This document shows positions 8,848 through 18,678 of a stretch of 64,000 nt of DNA, piece after piece. Position 1 is the stretch's first letter, and the number at the start of each line of letters is the position of its first letter. Both the position numbers and the translations under genes were made by a program. The notes beneath the pieces are model-generated. The model worked only from the letters and a program-made list of their open reading frames with translations. It was not told where the DNA came from and made no database searches. Source of the stretch: Polaribacter sp. HaHaR_3_91 (GTDB lineage Bacteria > Bacteroidota > Bacteroidia > Flavobacteriales > Flavobacteriaceae); NCBI RefSeq assembly GCF_019278525.1, contig NZ_CP058986.1, positions 2,736,001-2,800,000 of the forward strand, in the 5' to 3' direction.

Positions 8848-9117
8848 ATGACTAAAAAACACAAAAAACTAATTTTAAGCATTGTACTAGATCTTATTGG
8901 TATCATTCCAATACCTTTTCTAGATGTTCTATGGGCACCATTATCTAGTTATTTAATGACTAAAATGTACAAAGGGAAACAAGGAAAAATTGCTGCTGTA
9001 ATTAGTTTTATTGAAGAAGCTCTCCCTTTTTTAGATATTATACCAACATTTACAATAATGTGGTTTTACAGCCATGTAATTAAAAAGGAAGAAGTAGAAG
9101 AAATTATAACGCTTTAA
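8848..9117 (+). CDS. small conserved membrane protein, function unknown
   Basis: An 89-residue protein with a basic N-terminus (MTKKHKK) and two to three hydrophobic segments (about residues 8-35, 46-62 and 64-78), so an inner-membrane protein. Family not recognised beyond similarity in style to short Bacteroidota membrane proteins. Its TAA stop overlaps the stop of the convergent gene on the other strand by four bases. It is divergent from the Nudix gene. The ATG at 8848 is the only sensible start. Confidence 0.75.
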   Translation: MTKKHKKLILSIVLDLIGIIPIPFLDVLWAPLSSYLMTKMYKGKQGKIAAVISFIEEALPFLDIIPTFTIMWFYSHVIKKEEVEEIITL

Positions 9118-9425
9118 TCTTCTTTTTTAAATAAAAAACCGAGCCCTAATCTAGTTAAAAACTTTTTTTCAAAAGCCCAAAAGAATTTAAATTGCCCAAA
9201 AAACCAACCTACAATTGGAAGTGTAGCTTGGTAAATAGGAAAAATTAATAAAATTCTTAAAGGCCAAAATACCCAAGGATTTGTTGTTTCTTGAGACAGC
9301 CCAATGTAACTAGTTATAGGTTTAGCTACCCAAGTAGCAAAAGAACCGTTTATAGAAAACACTAAAATAATTGCAACAATAGACCAATTATTTTTTACTC
9401 CCCAACGTTGTTTTAATTTCTCCAT
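9114..9425 (-). CDS. small membrane protein, likely DUF6787-type, function unknown
   Basis: A 103-residue protein. It opens with MEKLKQRWGVKNNWS and has two strong transmembrane segments (about residues 15-36 and 50-75), with aromatic FWAFEKKF towards the end. Small proteins of this pattern are common in Flavobacteriaceae; I recall a DUF6787 label for them but cannot verify it. The gene is convergent with and overlaps the stop codon of the 8848 gene. No catalytic motif is visible. Confidence 0.7.
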   Translation of the reverse strand: MEKLKQRWGVKNNWSIVAIILVFSINGSFATWVAKPITSYIGLSQETTNPWVFWPLRILLIFPIYQATLPIVGWFFGQFKFFWAFEKKFLTRLGLGFLFKKED

Positions 9426-9465
9426 ATTTTTGCGAAATTACAACTAGGAAACCAATTAAGGAAAT

Positions 9466-12400
9466 TTAGTAGACACTAATTTTTTTACTAAAACTACCAT
9501 TGGAATTTCTTACTCTAATGATGTAAATTCCTTTTTTAAAATTAGTGGTATTCATTTTTATTTCAGACTGTTTTAAAGTGTTCTTTTTAGAAACAACATT
9601 TTGTCCTAATAAATTATATATTTGAACTTCATCTAAAATTTCTTTTGATGAAATAATAAGGTCTTTATCCTGTTTTTTAACAGTAAATTTATTTGTTGCA
9701 TTAATTTCTAAACCAAGGGTTGTTTTATTAAAAGTTATAAAAAAACGATTATCATAAACACCTGCATCAAGGTTTACTATTGCATTCTTCGAAGTAATAT
9801 CGAAATAATCTTGAGTTACACTATCATATAAATAAACATCAGAATCTATATCTGTCATGTTATCTATTTTAAATGTAACATCCCTATTTAAATTGGTTTG
9901 CACTTTTAAAGGTATTACTAAAGATTGATTAAAATCTTCTATACCTGTAATAGCATACGGTAAATCTTTTCCTTCTATTTCTAAAGCCATATCCGTAGAT
10001 TTATAATCCCACATTTCTGCTTCAAACCCATCTTCATACTCAGCCGTAAGTCCTCTAAACCCTATACTTACTTGTCTGTGATACGTTTGGTCTGTTAACA
10101 AAAATTCAAAACCTATTCTTAAAATAGGGAAAGATGTTTTCTTAGCAACATCTTTATTTTTATGAAATACTTCTGTTGCAGCCCCAGAAACATCAAAAAC
10201 TCTTTGTGCATTATTAAAACTGACAGTACCTCCAGATGCTGATGCCTCTACAAAGAAACCTTGACCTATATCTATATTCTGATTTGGAGTCTTCGTCCCT
10301 ATTCCTCCAATACCAGATGCTGGGGCTCCTATACCTGAGGTTCTCGTTGCATAACCTCCTAAATACTCTCCTCTTACATGAGATGTATCATCACCAGACT
10401 CATAAAAATAAAGAGTTCCAACAATAACTCCAGAATTATCGGTTATAAAAGTATCTGCATTTATTGGTGTTGGATATGGGTTTCCTAAAACACTCCATGT
10501 ACCAGAACCATAAGCAGCTATTTCACTGTTGTAGTCTCCATCATTTGGTCTACCTACAAATGTATAATTTTGACCTGTTGCATTTCCTGTACTTTTTTTA
10601 GTAAAACCTTCTACAGGATTTAATAACGTTGTAGACTCATCTATCTGCCTTGTCCAATCATTATTATTTACAAACTTAGCCAACCATCTCCTACTTAATG
10701 TTATAGGAGAAGTATTATTATCTCCATTATAATTATCTGTAAAAGTAATATGTAAAGGTGTACCAGTTGCTGCTAATGGAGTTGTACCGTCCTTTAAAAC
10801 TCCTTTTATATTGTATGTTTCTCCGTCTGTTGTTACTGGTGATGACCAATAACTTGTTTGATAAATGTTAGATAAATTCCCTTTTACATCTTTATAAAGG
10901 TTTCCTGAACCTGAAGCATTTTTAACACCTGTATGTGTTTGCTTTAATTGAGCACTACCTAATAAACGGATATCACCATTTAATTCTAAAGCATTTGCTA
11001 CAGTAAGCTCTACTCCATCAGCAACAGTTAGCGTTTGTCCACTTTCAACATGTAAACAATCGCAATTTGTATTTACCGTAATTGTAACATCTCCTTGTGT
11101 TCTAATTCCTTTGGTTAAATCTGTTCCACTATCATCTGGTGTTCCAGAATTGTTACCCCCTGTCCAAGTTCCATTATATACAATTTCATTATCAGCACAT
11201 TCTATAAAATCAAATCCTAAAACGTTTGTTTGTGCAACTGCAAAACTTACATCTGCTGCATTAGAACTTGTAAAAGCCGCGTCTGTAAATGTAAAAATTA
11301 AATTAGCTGCAGCTTCATCACTATTTATGTGACTAATTGCTTTCCCTGTAAAACTTAATTGTGCTTCTGTTGATGAGTTATGTGTTAATACTGCGGTTAA
11401 CCCAGGAGGTACATTCCCTATTGTAACTTCTAAAGCTGTAAAAACACCTGAACTAGCAAAAAAAGTATCGCCTGTTAAAGTAATAATAAAAGGCGTTGTT
11501 GTATCATCTATAGTACCATCATTTGGTGTTTCTGGTAAAAATCCTTTGGTATAATATTGGTTAATTTCATCATCTCCAGTACCTGTAATATAAAATCGAG
11601 AACCATCTCCATTAAAAACAATATCTGTAATTGTTCCTTCTTCAGCTGCTATAGAAAAGGTATTTGTATTTGTTATTGTACCCGATGTAACATCAAAATT
11701 GTTAGTTAGCGTAAATTCATAAATATTATCTCCTGTATCACCTGCTACAAAAAATTTACTCCCATCACTATTAAATGTAAATCCTTCGGTTCTTGTATCA
11801 ACAGAATTTACAGAATAAAATCCATTAATATCACTAGCTAAGGTTGTTAAATCATAGTCGTTAGCAAGTGTAAATTGATAAATTCGGTCTGTACTACCCG
11901 CTAAAATAAATAATTTAAATCCGTCAGCTTTAAAGAATAAATCTCTTGGACTATCTTCATTATCCGTTGCAATTATATTTAGCGAAAAAGTACTTGAATA
12001 AGTTGCTGATGACAAATCGAATGGAGAGGATAACGCATATTGGTTAATTTCACTATCTTCACTACCAATCACAAATAGAATTGTTCCTGTATTATCAAAA
12101 GCCAATCCTTCTGGTACTTTTTCTTCAGATTCAATAAGTAAAATATTCACTAAAGTTCCTGAACTAATATCATAAGGAGTTGAAAGACTCATTTCTAAAA
12201 CTCTATCTGATGTAGAACCTACTACAAACAATTTTGTTCCATCCGTATTAAAAACCATCCCTAGTGGATTTAATTCTAATGTTACAAATATAGTTGATGC
12301 CGAAGGAGTTACTGAAATAGTGCTAAAATCGTACGTTGGTGATAAAGCATACTCTTTTATGTCTTGATCTACAAAACCAGCCACATATACTTTGGTTCCG

Positions 12401-13233
12401 TCATTATTTATTAAAAATGCTTCAGGTTTATCCTCTGCTAATAACTTAATAGAATTTGTTTTAGTGCTAAAAGTTGATAGATCATAACCTGTTACTAAAT
12501 TGTAGCTATTTATATCATCGCCCGAATAACCTATTACATATAATTCTTTACCATTATTATTAAATTCAATTGCTCTTGCTTGCGTTTCTTCTCCACTAAT
12601 ATCTAAATCATCAGTAATTGTAGCTGTAGAAATATCATAATCAGTACCTAAACCAAACTCAAAAACCTTATCTGAACTATAATCTACAATAAACAACTTT
12701 GAGCCATCTGCATTAAATCTAAAACCAGAAAGTTCATCTCCATGATTATCTGGTACTAAGTACGCATCAATAGCTGCTTCTGCGTTAAAATAAACCGGAA
12801 TATTTATTCCCGTATCAATACTAGAAACATTCCATGGAGTAGGCACTACGTATTCTATTACATCATCTCCTGCTCCACCTAGAATATACATCTTTGTTCC
12901 GGTAGCATTAAAAATAACATCTTGCGGATTAGACTCTTCTACAAAAACATCAAAATAACCAACTATTGGACCTCTAGATGAAATATCATATGCCGTGTTT
13001 AACGAATATTGAATAACATAATCTCCATCAGAACCTATCATATAGAACTTAGTTCCACTATCTCCAAAAATCATACCCGTAGGTTTAATTTCTTGCGTAG
13101 GTACTACATATGCACCAACATGAGTAGGAGAAGTTATATTATAACTACCACTACCTGAGTATGATAAACTTTGGGCATTAATAGTTATTTGCAGTAATAC
13201 AAATAGAAAAAATAAAGGGGATGTAAATTTCAT
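9466..13233 (-). CDS. T9SS-secreted protein with ten propeller-like repeats
   Basis: A 1255-residue exported protein. A signal peptide covers residues 1-20. Residues about 45-570 hold ten copies of a unit of 50-60 residues with the pattern F-x-x-x-G-(T/S)-K-x-(Y/F)-(V/I), then D-x-I-x-(Q/E)-(Y/F)-x-L, then (Y/F)-D-(I/L)-S, like YVTN/NHL-type beta-propeller blades. A Gly-rich linker follows, then a module shared with the giant proteins of this window (YWSSPV, NYTFVGRPNDGD, VLGNPYPTPINADTF, GQGFFVEA, HRQVSIGF; about residues 690-1170). The last 80 residues are a type A T9SS sorting domain (VQIYNLLGQNV ... KGIYIIRV ... KKISVY). It should be displayed on or released from the cell surface; the ligand is unknown. 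Confidence 0.85.
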   Translation of the reverse strand: MKFTSPLFFLFVLLQITINAQSLSYSGSGSYNITSPTHVGAYVVPTQEIKPTGMIFGDSGTKFYMIGSDGDYVIQYSLNTAYDISSRGPIVGYFDVFVEESNPQDVIFNATGTKMYILGGAGDDVIEYVVPTPWNVSSIDTGINIPVYFNAEAAIDAYLVPDNHGDELSGFRFNADGSKLFIVDYSSDKVFEFGLGTDYDISTATITDDLDISGEETQARAIEFNNNGKELYVIGYSGDDINSYNLVTGYDLSTFSTKTNSIKLLAEDKPEAFLINNDGTKVYVAGFVDQDIKEYALSPTYDFSTISVTPSASTIFVTLELNPLGMVFNTDGTKLFVVGSTSDRVLEMSLSTPYDISSGTLVNILLIESEEKVPEGLAFDNTGTILFVIGSEDSEINQYALSSPFDLSSATYSSTFSLNIIATDNEDSPRDLFFKADGFKLFILAGSTDRIYQFTLANDYDLTTLASDINGFYSVNSVDTRTEGFTFNSDGSKFFVAGDTGDNIYEFTLTNNFDVTSGTITNTNTFSIAAEEGTITDIVFNGDGSRFYITGTGDDEINQYYTKGFLPETPNDGTIDDTTTPFIITLTGDTFFASSGVFTALEVTIGNVPPGLTAVLTHNSSTEAQLSFTGKAISHINSDEAAANLIFTFTDAAFTSSNAADVSFAVAQTNVLGFDFIECADNEIVYNGTWTGGNNSGTPDDSGTDLTKGIRTQGDVTITVNTNCDCLHVESGQTLTVADGVELTVANALELNGDIRLLGSAQLKQTHTGVKNASGSGNLYKDVKGNLSNIYQTSYWSSPVTTDGETYNIKGVLKDGTTPLAATGTPLHITFTDNYNGDNNTSPITLSRRWLAKFVNNNDWTRQIDESTTLLNPVEGFTKKSTGNATGQNYTFVGRPNDGDYNSEIAAYGSGTWSVLGNPYPTPINADTFITDNSGVIVGTLYFYESGDDTSHVRGEYLGGYATRTSGIGAPASGIGGIGTKTPNQNIDIGQGFFVEASASGGTVSFNNAQRVFDVSGAATEVFHKNKDVAKKTSFPILRIGFEFLLTDQTYHRQVSIGFRGLTAEYEDGFEAEMWDYKSTDMALEIEGKDLPYAITGIEDFNQSLVIPLKVQTNLNRDVTFKIDNMTDIDSDVYLYDSVTQDYFDITSKNAIVNLDAGVYDNRFFITFNKTTLGLEINATNKFTVKKQDKDLIISSKEILDEVQIYNLLGQNVVSKKNTLKQSEIKMNTTNFKKGIYIIRVRNSNGSFSKKISVY

Positions 13234-13311
13234 AGTTGAGTTAATTCTATTAAGAATTGAAAAAACTGAACAATAAACTTACAAAAAAATACTTATTATT
13301 TAGATATGAAA

Positions 13312-14157
13312 CTATTTTTTCTTCCTTAACATTAACCATAAACCAATTAAAACTAGCGGTATACTTAAAACCTGACCTGTATTTAAAGAGTTTAAAATCC
13401 AATCTTCTCTACCATCTACTTGTGCTTCTTTTAAGAACTCTATAAAAAATCTTAAAGACCAAAGTACTACCATAAAAAGACCGAAAAGATATCCTGTTTG
13501 TTCTTTTTTATCTGTTTTCCAGAATAAATGCCACATCACAAAAAACAATGCTAAGTAACTGAATGCTTCATATAACTGTGTTGGATGCCTTGGTACTGTT
13601 TCTCCTGCTGCTTTAAAAATTACTCCAAAGCTAGAACCTGTTTCTTTTCCATAAATTTCTGAATTGAAAAAGTTTCCAAAACGGATAAAAAAACCTGCTA
13701 AAGCAACCATAATTGCCAATCTATCTAAGATAAATAACCAAGGTTTTTGTAAGTGTTTTTTTGCATAAAAATACATCGCGATAGGAATTCCAATTGCGGC
13801 TCCATGACTTGCAAAACCAGTAAAACCAGTAAATTTCCATCCTTTTATAATTCCTAATAAAGAATCGTTTGCACTTTCTTTAATAGGTAAAAATATCTCT
13901 AATAAATGATTCTGATAATAAGACCAGCTATAGAAAAACACATCTCCTAAACGCATCCCTACAAGCATCGAAACAAAAACATACATAAATAATACATCTA
14001 ATTTTTCTGCAGGAATTTTATCTTCAACATAAATTTTCTTCATTAGTCTTAAACCTAATAAGAATGCCGCTACAAACATTAGACTGTACCAACGTACGAT
14101 AAAAAAACCTAAATCTATTCCTATTGAAGGATCCCATGTAATTGCTAAAAAGCTCAT
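13312..14157 (-). CDS. lgt: prolipoprotein diacylglyceryl transferase Lgt
   Basis: A 281-residue inner-membrane enzyme that transfers diacylglycerol from phosphatidylglycerol to the lipobox cysteine of prolipoproteins. It has about seven transmembrane helices. The family signature is present: GFASHGAAIGIPIAMYFYAK (with the essential HG pair), then RFGNFFNSEIYGKETG (the Lgt signature with Arg, Asn and Glu), then PRHPTQLYEA. The extended loop after GDVFFYSW fits Bacteroidota Lgt. It lies downstream of yidD and cysS on the same strand, separated by short palindromic repeats. Confidence 0.95.
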   Translation of the reverse strand: MSFLAITWDPSIGIDLGFFIVRWYSLMFVAAFLLGLRLMKKIYVEDKIPAEKLDVLFMYVFVSMLVGMRLGDVFFYSWSYYQNHLLEIFLPIKESANDSLLGIIKGWKFTGFTGFASHGAAIGIPIAMYFYAKKHLQKPWLFILDRLAIMVALAGFFIRFGNFFNSEIYGKETGSSFGVIFKAAGETVPRHPTQLYEAFSYLALFFVMWHLFWKTDKKEQTGYLFGLFMVVLWSLRFFIEFLKEAQVDGREDWILNSLNTGQVLSIPLVLIGLWLMLRKKK

Positions 14158-14176
14158 ATATTTCTTATTCTATGTT

Positions 14177-14248
14177 GGTCGATCGCAGTCGAAACCTCAT
14201 TATAAAATCTACTATTATAAAAATATCTCGACTGCGCTCGAGATGACA
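14177..14248. repeat. dispersed palindromic element
   Basis: GGTCGATCGCAGTCGAAACC and the inverse TCTCGACTGCGCTCGAGATG flank about 27 AT-rich bases. It is the best preserved of four related intergenic elements in the window and lies between yidD and lgt. Confidence 0.6.
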
Positions 14249-14255
14249 ATTTAAT

Positions 14256-14489
14256 TTATTCTTTTTTATCCGGAACAGGATCATAACCGCTTCCTCCCCA
14301 AGGATGACAACTAAATATTCTCTTTAACGCTAACCATCCACCAGAAAACAAACCATGTTTTTGCAATGCCTCAATGGTGTAATGTGAACACGTTGGGCTG
14401 TATCTACAAGTAGCTGGTGTAAATGGTGAAATTGCTACTTGATAAAAACGAACTAGCAATATAAATGGAAAAGATAATATTTTTTTCAA
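14256..14489 (-). CDS. yidD: membrane protein insertion efficiency factor YidD
   Basis: A 77-residue protein of normal YidD length. YidD is a small peripheral inner-membrane protein that assists YidC-dependent insertion. The core is unmistakable: [20 protein letters not shown], then Y-T-I-E-A, then [20 protein letters not shown]. The start is a TTG at 14489, since no ATG is available in frame before the conserved core. It lies between cysS and lgt on the same strand. Confidence 0.93.
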   Translation of the reverse strand: MKKILSFPFILLVRFYQVAISPFTPATCRYSPTCSHYTIEALQKHGLFSGGWLALKRIFSCHPWGGSGYDPVPDKKE

Positions 14490-14522
14490 TGATTAAAATT
14501 TAAGAATTAAATGAATAAATCT

Positions 14523-14572
14523 TGATGATGAGATTTCTCTATCGTTTCTCTTTCGAAATGACAATTACACTC
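14523..14572. repeat. degenerate dispersed palindromic element
   Basis: GATGAGATTTCTC ... TTCGAAATGACAAT matches the outer parts of the flavobacterial GAGATTTCTCGACTGCGCTCGAAATGACA-type element, with a decayed centre. It lies between cysS and yidD. Confidence 0.45.
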
Positions 14573-14599
14573 AAAAACTTGAAATTTGTAATTACCTTT

Positions 14600-16078
14600 T
14601 TAATTTATTAAAAAAGTGGTACCTTCTTTTCCGTCTTTTAATTGAATTCCTAATGCAATTAGTTCATCTCTAATTTGATCTGACAAGGCCCAATCTTTAT
14701 TTTCTCTGGCTTCTTTTCTTAATTTAATCAACAATTCTACAACACCGTTTATTTTTTCTGAATTGTCTTGAGAATTTTCATTCATCAACCCTAAAACATC
14801 AAAAACAAATGCATTTACTGTAGTTTTAAATTCGGCTAAATCTTCTGCTTTTAAACTTGCTTTATGTTCTTTTATTTGATTGATAACTTTTACAGCTTCA
14901 AACAATTGTGGAATTAACATTGGTGTATTAAAATCGTCATTCATGGCAGCATAACATGCTTTTTTCCATTCTTGAACATTAAAAGTAGATGTTTTTCCTG
15001 CTTCAATCTTGTCTAAGAAATTAACAGCTTCCATCAATTTAGAATGTCCTTTTTCTGACGCTTCTAATGCATCTCCAGAAAAATCTAAAATACTTCTGTA
15101 ATTGGCTTGCATGTTAAAAAAACGAACTACACTTGCAGAAAATGGTTTTGGTAAAATGTTGTTTTCCCCAGATAAAATTTCATTAGGTAAAATAAAATTC
15201 CCAGTAGATTTAGCCATTCTCTGTCCATTTAAAGAAAGCATATTTGTGTGCATCCAATAATTTACAGGCGTAACACCACTACATGTTTTAGATTGTGCAA
15301 TTTCACATTCGTGATGCGGGAATTTTAAATCCATTCCACCACCATGAATATCAAAACTTTCGCCTAAATACTTTGTGCTCATTACGGAACATTCTAAATG
15401 CCATCCTGGAAAACCATCGCTCCAAGGAGAAGGCCAACGCATAATATGTTTTTCATCTGCTTTTTTCCAAAGTGCAAAATCTTGTGGATTTTTCTTATCA
15501 GATTGACCGTCTAGAGTTCTTGTATTATTTAATAAATCTTCTACTTTTCTACCAGAAAGAATTCCGTAATTTTCTTTTTTGTTATACTCATGTACATCAA
15601 AATAGACAGAACCATTTACCTCATATGCAAAACCTTTTTCTATGATTTCTTTAATCATTTCTATCTGCTCAACAATATGTCCTGTTGCAGTAGGTTCTAT
15701 ACTTGGTGGTAGAAAATTATAGTTTTTTAAAACATCATGAAAATCTACAGTATAGCGCTGTACAACCTCCATCGGTTCAATTTGTTCTAAACGTGCTTTT
15801 ACAGCAATCTTATCTTCGCCTTCATCCGCATCGTTTTCTAAATGGCCTGCATCGGTTATATTACGCACATAACGCACCTTGTAGCCTAAATGCAATAAAT
15901 ATCTATACACAACATCAAAGAACATAAAGGTTCTAACATTTCCTAAATGTGCGTTGCTATAAACGGTTGGACCACAAACGTACATACCCACGTATCCGTC
16001 TGTTATAGATTTAAAATTCTCTTTTTTCTTTGTTAAAGAGTTGTATACTTTCAGTTGATTTTCTTTGTACAGTTCCAT
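14600..16078 (-). CDS. cysS: cysteine--tRNA ligase
   Basis: A 492-residue class I aminoacyl-tRNA synthetase that charges tRNA-Cys. The zinc cysteine and HIGH region read [18 protein letters not shown] near residue 30. Further zinc ligands are in WHLECS (Cys near 232) and HHECE. The KMSKS loop reads RMAKSTGN near 293. A C-terminal DALR-like helical domain is present. Length is normal. The ATG at 16078 gives [20 protein letters not shown], as in related Bacteroidota. A near-match to the -7 box lies about 27 bases upstream. Confidence 0.96.
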   Translation of the reverse strand: MELYKENQLKVYNSLTKKKENFKSITDGYVGMYVCGPTVYSNAHLGNVRTFMFFDVVYRYLLHLGYKVRYVRNITDAGHLENDADEGEDKIAVKARLEQIEPMEVVQRYTVDFHDVLKNYNFLPPSIEPTATGHIVEQIEMIKEIIEKGFAYEVNGSVYFDVHEYNKKENYGILSGRKVEDLLNNTRTLDGQSDKKNPQDFALWKKADEKHIMRWPSPWSDGFPGWHLECSVMSTKYLGESFDIHGGGMDLKFPHHECEIAQSKTCSGVTPVNYWMHTNMLSLNGQRMAKSTGNFILPNEILSGENNILPKPFSASVVRFFNMQANYRSILDFSGDALEASEKGHSKLMEAVNFLDKIEAGKTSTFNVQEWKKACYAAMNDDFNTPMLIPQLFEAVKVINQIKEHKASLKAEDLAEFKTTVNAFVFDVLGLMNENSQDNSEKINGVVELLIKLRKEARENKDWALSDQIRDELIALGIQLKDGKEGTTFLIN

Positions 16079-16309
16079 TAAATAAGTGACTAATTACAGC
16101 CGATAAAGATAGACACTTTAAAAAGAATGACGAAATGGATTTTGTTAGAAGTTTACTAACATTTAAAGTTGGTTAAAATAAATATGAATGTTATTCCTTT
16201 ACTAAGATAAAGTTCTTTAAAAATTATAATTAAATTTACACTTTTATTCATGGAAGATACAAATTTTGTAACATCATGAATAACTAGTATCAAAAAACAT
16301 ACCTTATAA

Positions 16310-16636
16310 ATGAATTGGATTCTATTAATTATAGCAGGACTTTTTGAAGTTGCTTTTGCTGCTTGTCTAGGTAAGGCAAAAGAAAGTACAGGTACAGAAA
16401 CCACTTATTGGTACATTGGTTTTTTAGTATGTTTATTTATTAGTATGTTTCTACTTTTAAAAGCTACACAAGAGGTACCAATTGGAACCGCGTATGCCAT
16501 TTGGACCGGAATAGGTGCTGTTGGAACAGTTTTATTAGGAATTCTTGTTTTTAAAGAACCTGCTACTTTTTGGCGACTTTTTTTTCTTTCTACTTTAATC
16601 TTTTCTATCATTGGGTTAAAAGTGGTGTCTAATTAA
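16310..16636 (+). CDS. SMR-family small multidrug/guanidinium exporter
   Basis: A 108-residue inner-membrane protein with four transmembrane helices. SMR proteins work as antiparallel dimers that exchange protons for cations through a membrane Glu, here Glu13 in AGLFEVAFA. The block PIGTAYAIWTGIGAVGT is typical of the Gdx/SugE branch, which exports guanidinium, rather than of EmrE. Position 16 is Phe where most Gdx proteins have Trp, so the substrate is not certain. It precedes an MFS exporter on the same strand, but that gene has its own promoter box. Confidence 0.85.
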   Translation: MNWILLIIAGLFEVAFAACLGKAKESTGTETTYWYIGFLVCLFISMFLLLKATQEVPIGTAYAIWTGIGAVGTVLLGILVFKEPATFWRLFFLSTLIFSIIGLKVVSN

Positions 16637-16720
16637 ATGTTTTAGTTTTGAGAATAAAAAATAACATTAAAATTAAATAAAACTATTCTATAACATGCTT
16701 CTAAGAAGTAGAACAAATAG

Positions 16721-16728
16721 TACTTTTG
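16721..16728 (+). promoter_or_regulatory. Bacteroidota -7 promoter box of the MFS gene
   Basis: TACTTTTG, a full TAnnTTTG match 34 bases upstream of the MFS start. Confidence 0.6.
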
Positions 16729-16762
16729 CCAAACTTTTAAAAAAGGATGTCAAAAAAATTAT

Positions 16763-17917
16763 ATGATTAAAAAGAGTTTATTATCACTAGCATTAGGAAC
16801 TTTTGCCATAGGAATGACAGAGTTTACAATGATGGGTATTTTACCTGATATTGCTAAAGACTTAAATATTGATATTCCTTCTGCAGGACATTTAATTTCT
16901 TTATATGCACTAGGCGTTGTTATTGGTTCTCCCATTTTAGTTCTATTTACCGCTAAATATTCACCTAGAAAAGTATTAATTTTTTTAATGCTATTGTTTG
17001 CTGTTTTTAATGCATTATTTGCTGTTTCTCCAATATATTCCCTTTTACTCGTTTCTAGATTTATGGCAGGTTTGCCACATGGTGCGTTTTTTGGAGTTGG
17101 CTCTGTAGTAGCTGCAAAATTTGCAGACCCTGGTAAAAAAGCACAGGCAATTGCTATTATGGTTACCGGTATGACAATTGCAAACCTTATTGGAGTTCCT
17201 TTAGGTACTTATATTGGGCATCATTTTTCTTGGAGATACACGTATTTAATAATAAGTTTATTTGGTTTATTATCGATGCTTTCGATATACTTCTGGATAC
17301 CTAAAATGCAACCACTTTCACAAGTTAGTAAAAAAAGTCAACTAGCATATTTTAAAACAAAAAAAGCATGGGTTATAATCGGTATGGTTTCTATTGGAAC
17401 CGGTGGTTTATTTGCTTGGTTAAGCTATATAGCACCTCTTATGACAGAAATTACCAAAATTAATGAAGACGGAATTCCGTTTGTAATGGTTTTAGTTGGT
17501 TTGGGAATGATAATAGGAAACCTTTTAGGCGGAAAATTAGCAGATATTATTACGCCACAAAAAACAGTAACCGTTTCTTTTATATTTATGATGCTCTGTT
17601 TAATAATCATTTATTTTACAGCCCACATTCCATTTATGAGTTATTCAATGGCATTTATTACGGGTGTTGCTGCTTTTAGTTGTTCATCTCCAATACAAAT
17701 GCTTTTAATAGATTCTGCAGAAGGATCAGAAAGTATTGCCGCTGCCGGAGGTCAATCTAGTTTTAATTTAGGAAATACCATGGGTGCTTTTTTCGGCGGA
17801 TTGCCAATTACGTATGGTTATGCCTATAATTCGCCTTTGCTTATTGGAGTTGGTATGGTAGCAATAGGTATTTGTTTTTCTTATTACTATTTAGTTTTAC
17901 TAAAAACAAAGGATTAA
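16763..17917 (+). CDS. MFS exporter, DHA1 / AraJ-like family
   Basis: A 384-residue inner-membrane transporter with twelve predicted helices. The opening LALGTFAIGMTEFTMMGILP and the loop after helix 2 match the arabinose-efflux (AraJ)/PbuE/chloramphenicol-exporter group of DHA1 proton antiporters. Helix 4-5 carries LLVSRFMAGLPHGAFFGVG. Substrate cannot be told from sequence; sugars, purines or drugs are possible. It follows the SMR exporter by 126 bases but has its own -7 box. Confidence 0.85.
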   Translation: MIKKSLLSLALGTFAIGMTEFTMMGILPDIAKDLNIDIPSAGHLISLYALGVVIGSPILVLFTAKYSPRKVLIFLMLLFAVFNALFAVSPIYSLLLVSRFMAGLPHGAFFGVGSVVAAKFADPGKKAQAIAIMVTGMTIANLIGVPLGTYIGHHFSWRYTYLIISLFGLLSMLSIYFWIPKMQPLSQVSKKSQLAYFKTKKAWVIIGMVSIGTGGLFAWLSYIAPLMTEITKINEDGIPFVMVLVGLGMIIGNLLGGKLADIITPQKTVTVSFIFMMLCLIIIYFTAHIPFMSYSMAFITGVAAFSCSSPIQMLLIDSAEGSESIAAAGGQSSFNLGNTMGAFFGGLPITYGYAYNSPLLIGVGMVAIGICFSYYYLVLLKTKD

Positions 17918-17985
17918 TATAAATGTTATTAAAAAAATAAATCAGATTTATTATTCTGCCTTACAAAATTTAAAATTGAGTCTAC

Positions 17986-18570
17986 TTATTTTTCTTTAGG
18001 TTTATAAATTACAATAACCTGAACTACAATACCTAGAAAAATTAATACGTATATTTCTAGTTGTGTAAAAAGCTCTATTGAATCAATTGCCCTCTTACTT
18101 ATAGACATTTGCCTTTTTCCTTCATTCATTTGAATTTCAGACAATGCATATAAGTTTTCTTTTACATTTAATATCTTACTATTATAAGAACTTTTTTCAA
18201 AAGGTGTGGAGTTTTCTGACTCTATTAAAACTGCTAAATTATTTTTAAAATCATTAAAAACTTTAGCTTCTTTTTTGGTTAATTTTGTTCCTTCAAAGGT
18301 ATTAATAGCCTTTTCAATATCTACATTTACTTGTTTATTTCTACCTAAATAAAACGTAGAGTCCAATTTAGCTAGTGCCAATTCTTTTTCTTGAACAGAT
18401 TTAGAAATTTTAAAAATTAAATCTTTAGCAACAAGCCTATCTTCATAAATAGTTTCTAAAGAATCTTTTATTCTTACAAAATTATTTCTATCGATTAGAT
18501 TCGTAGCAATAATTAAAATAAAAATCATTAATATTCCAAGAACCCATTTTACTTTTGTATACAATTTCAT
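17986..18570 (-). CDS. membrane protein with MCP-like four-helix-bundle sensor domain, no signalling domain
   Basis: A 194-residue protein. A transmembrane helix at residues 8-26 is followed by a mostly helical, charged periplasmic region of about 130 residues, then a second transmembrane helix at 169-188 and a tail of only a few residues (YKPKEK). The layout and sequence style match the 4HB_MCP ligand-binding part of chemoreceptors, but HAMP and methyl-accepting domains are absent and the sequence ends naturally. Flavobacteria glide and generally lack classical chemotaxis. It may be a stand-alone sensor or accessory subunit. It converges with the MFS gene. Confidence 0.65.
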   Translation of the reverse strand: MKLYTKVKWVLGILMIFILIIATNLIDRNNFVRIKDSLETIYEDRLVAKDLIFKISKSVQEKELALAKLDSTFYLGRNKQVNVDIEKAINTFEGTKLTKKEAKVFNDFKNNLAVLIESENSTPFEKSSYNSKILNVKENLYALSEIQMNEGKRQMSISKRAIDSIELFTQLEIYVLIFLGIVVQVIVIYKPKEK

Positions 18571-18678
18571 TTTTTTTTAGATTAAAACAAACAATATCAA
18601 ATATACGAAAAATAACAGGTAAAAAAAGCAACTATCCAGATTACAACCGCATCCAACACTTAAAAATGCAATAAAGCA

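Noticed and set aside
16100-16309. Possible guanidine riboswitch before the SMR exporter
   Set aside because: The 230-base region is AT-rich and I could not find the conserved loops or paired ACGR hairpins; no structure was convincing.
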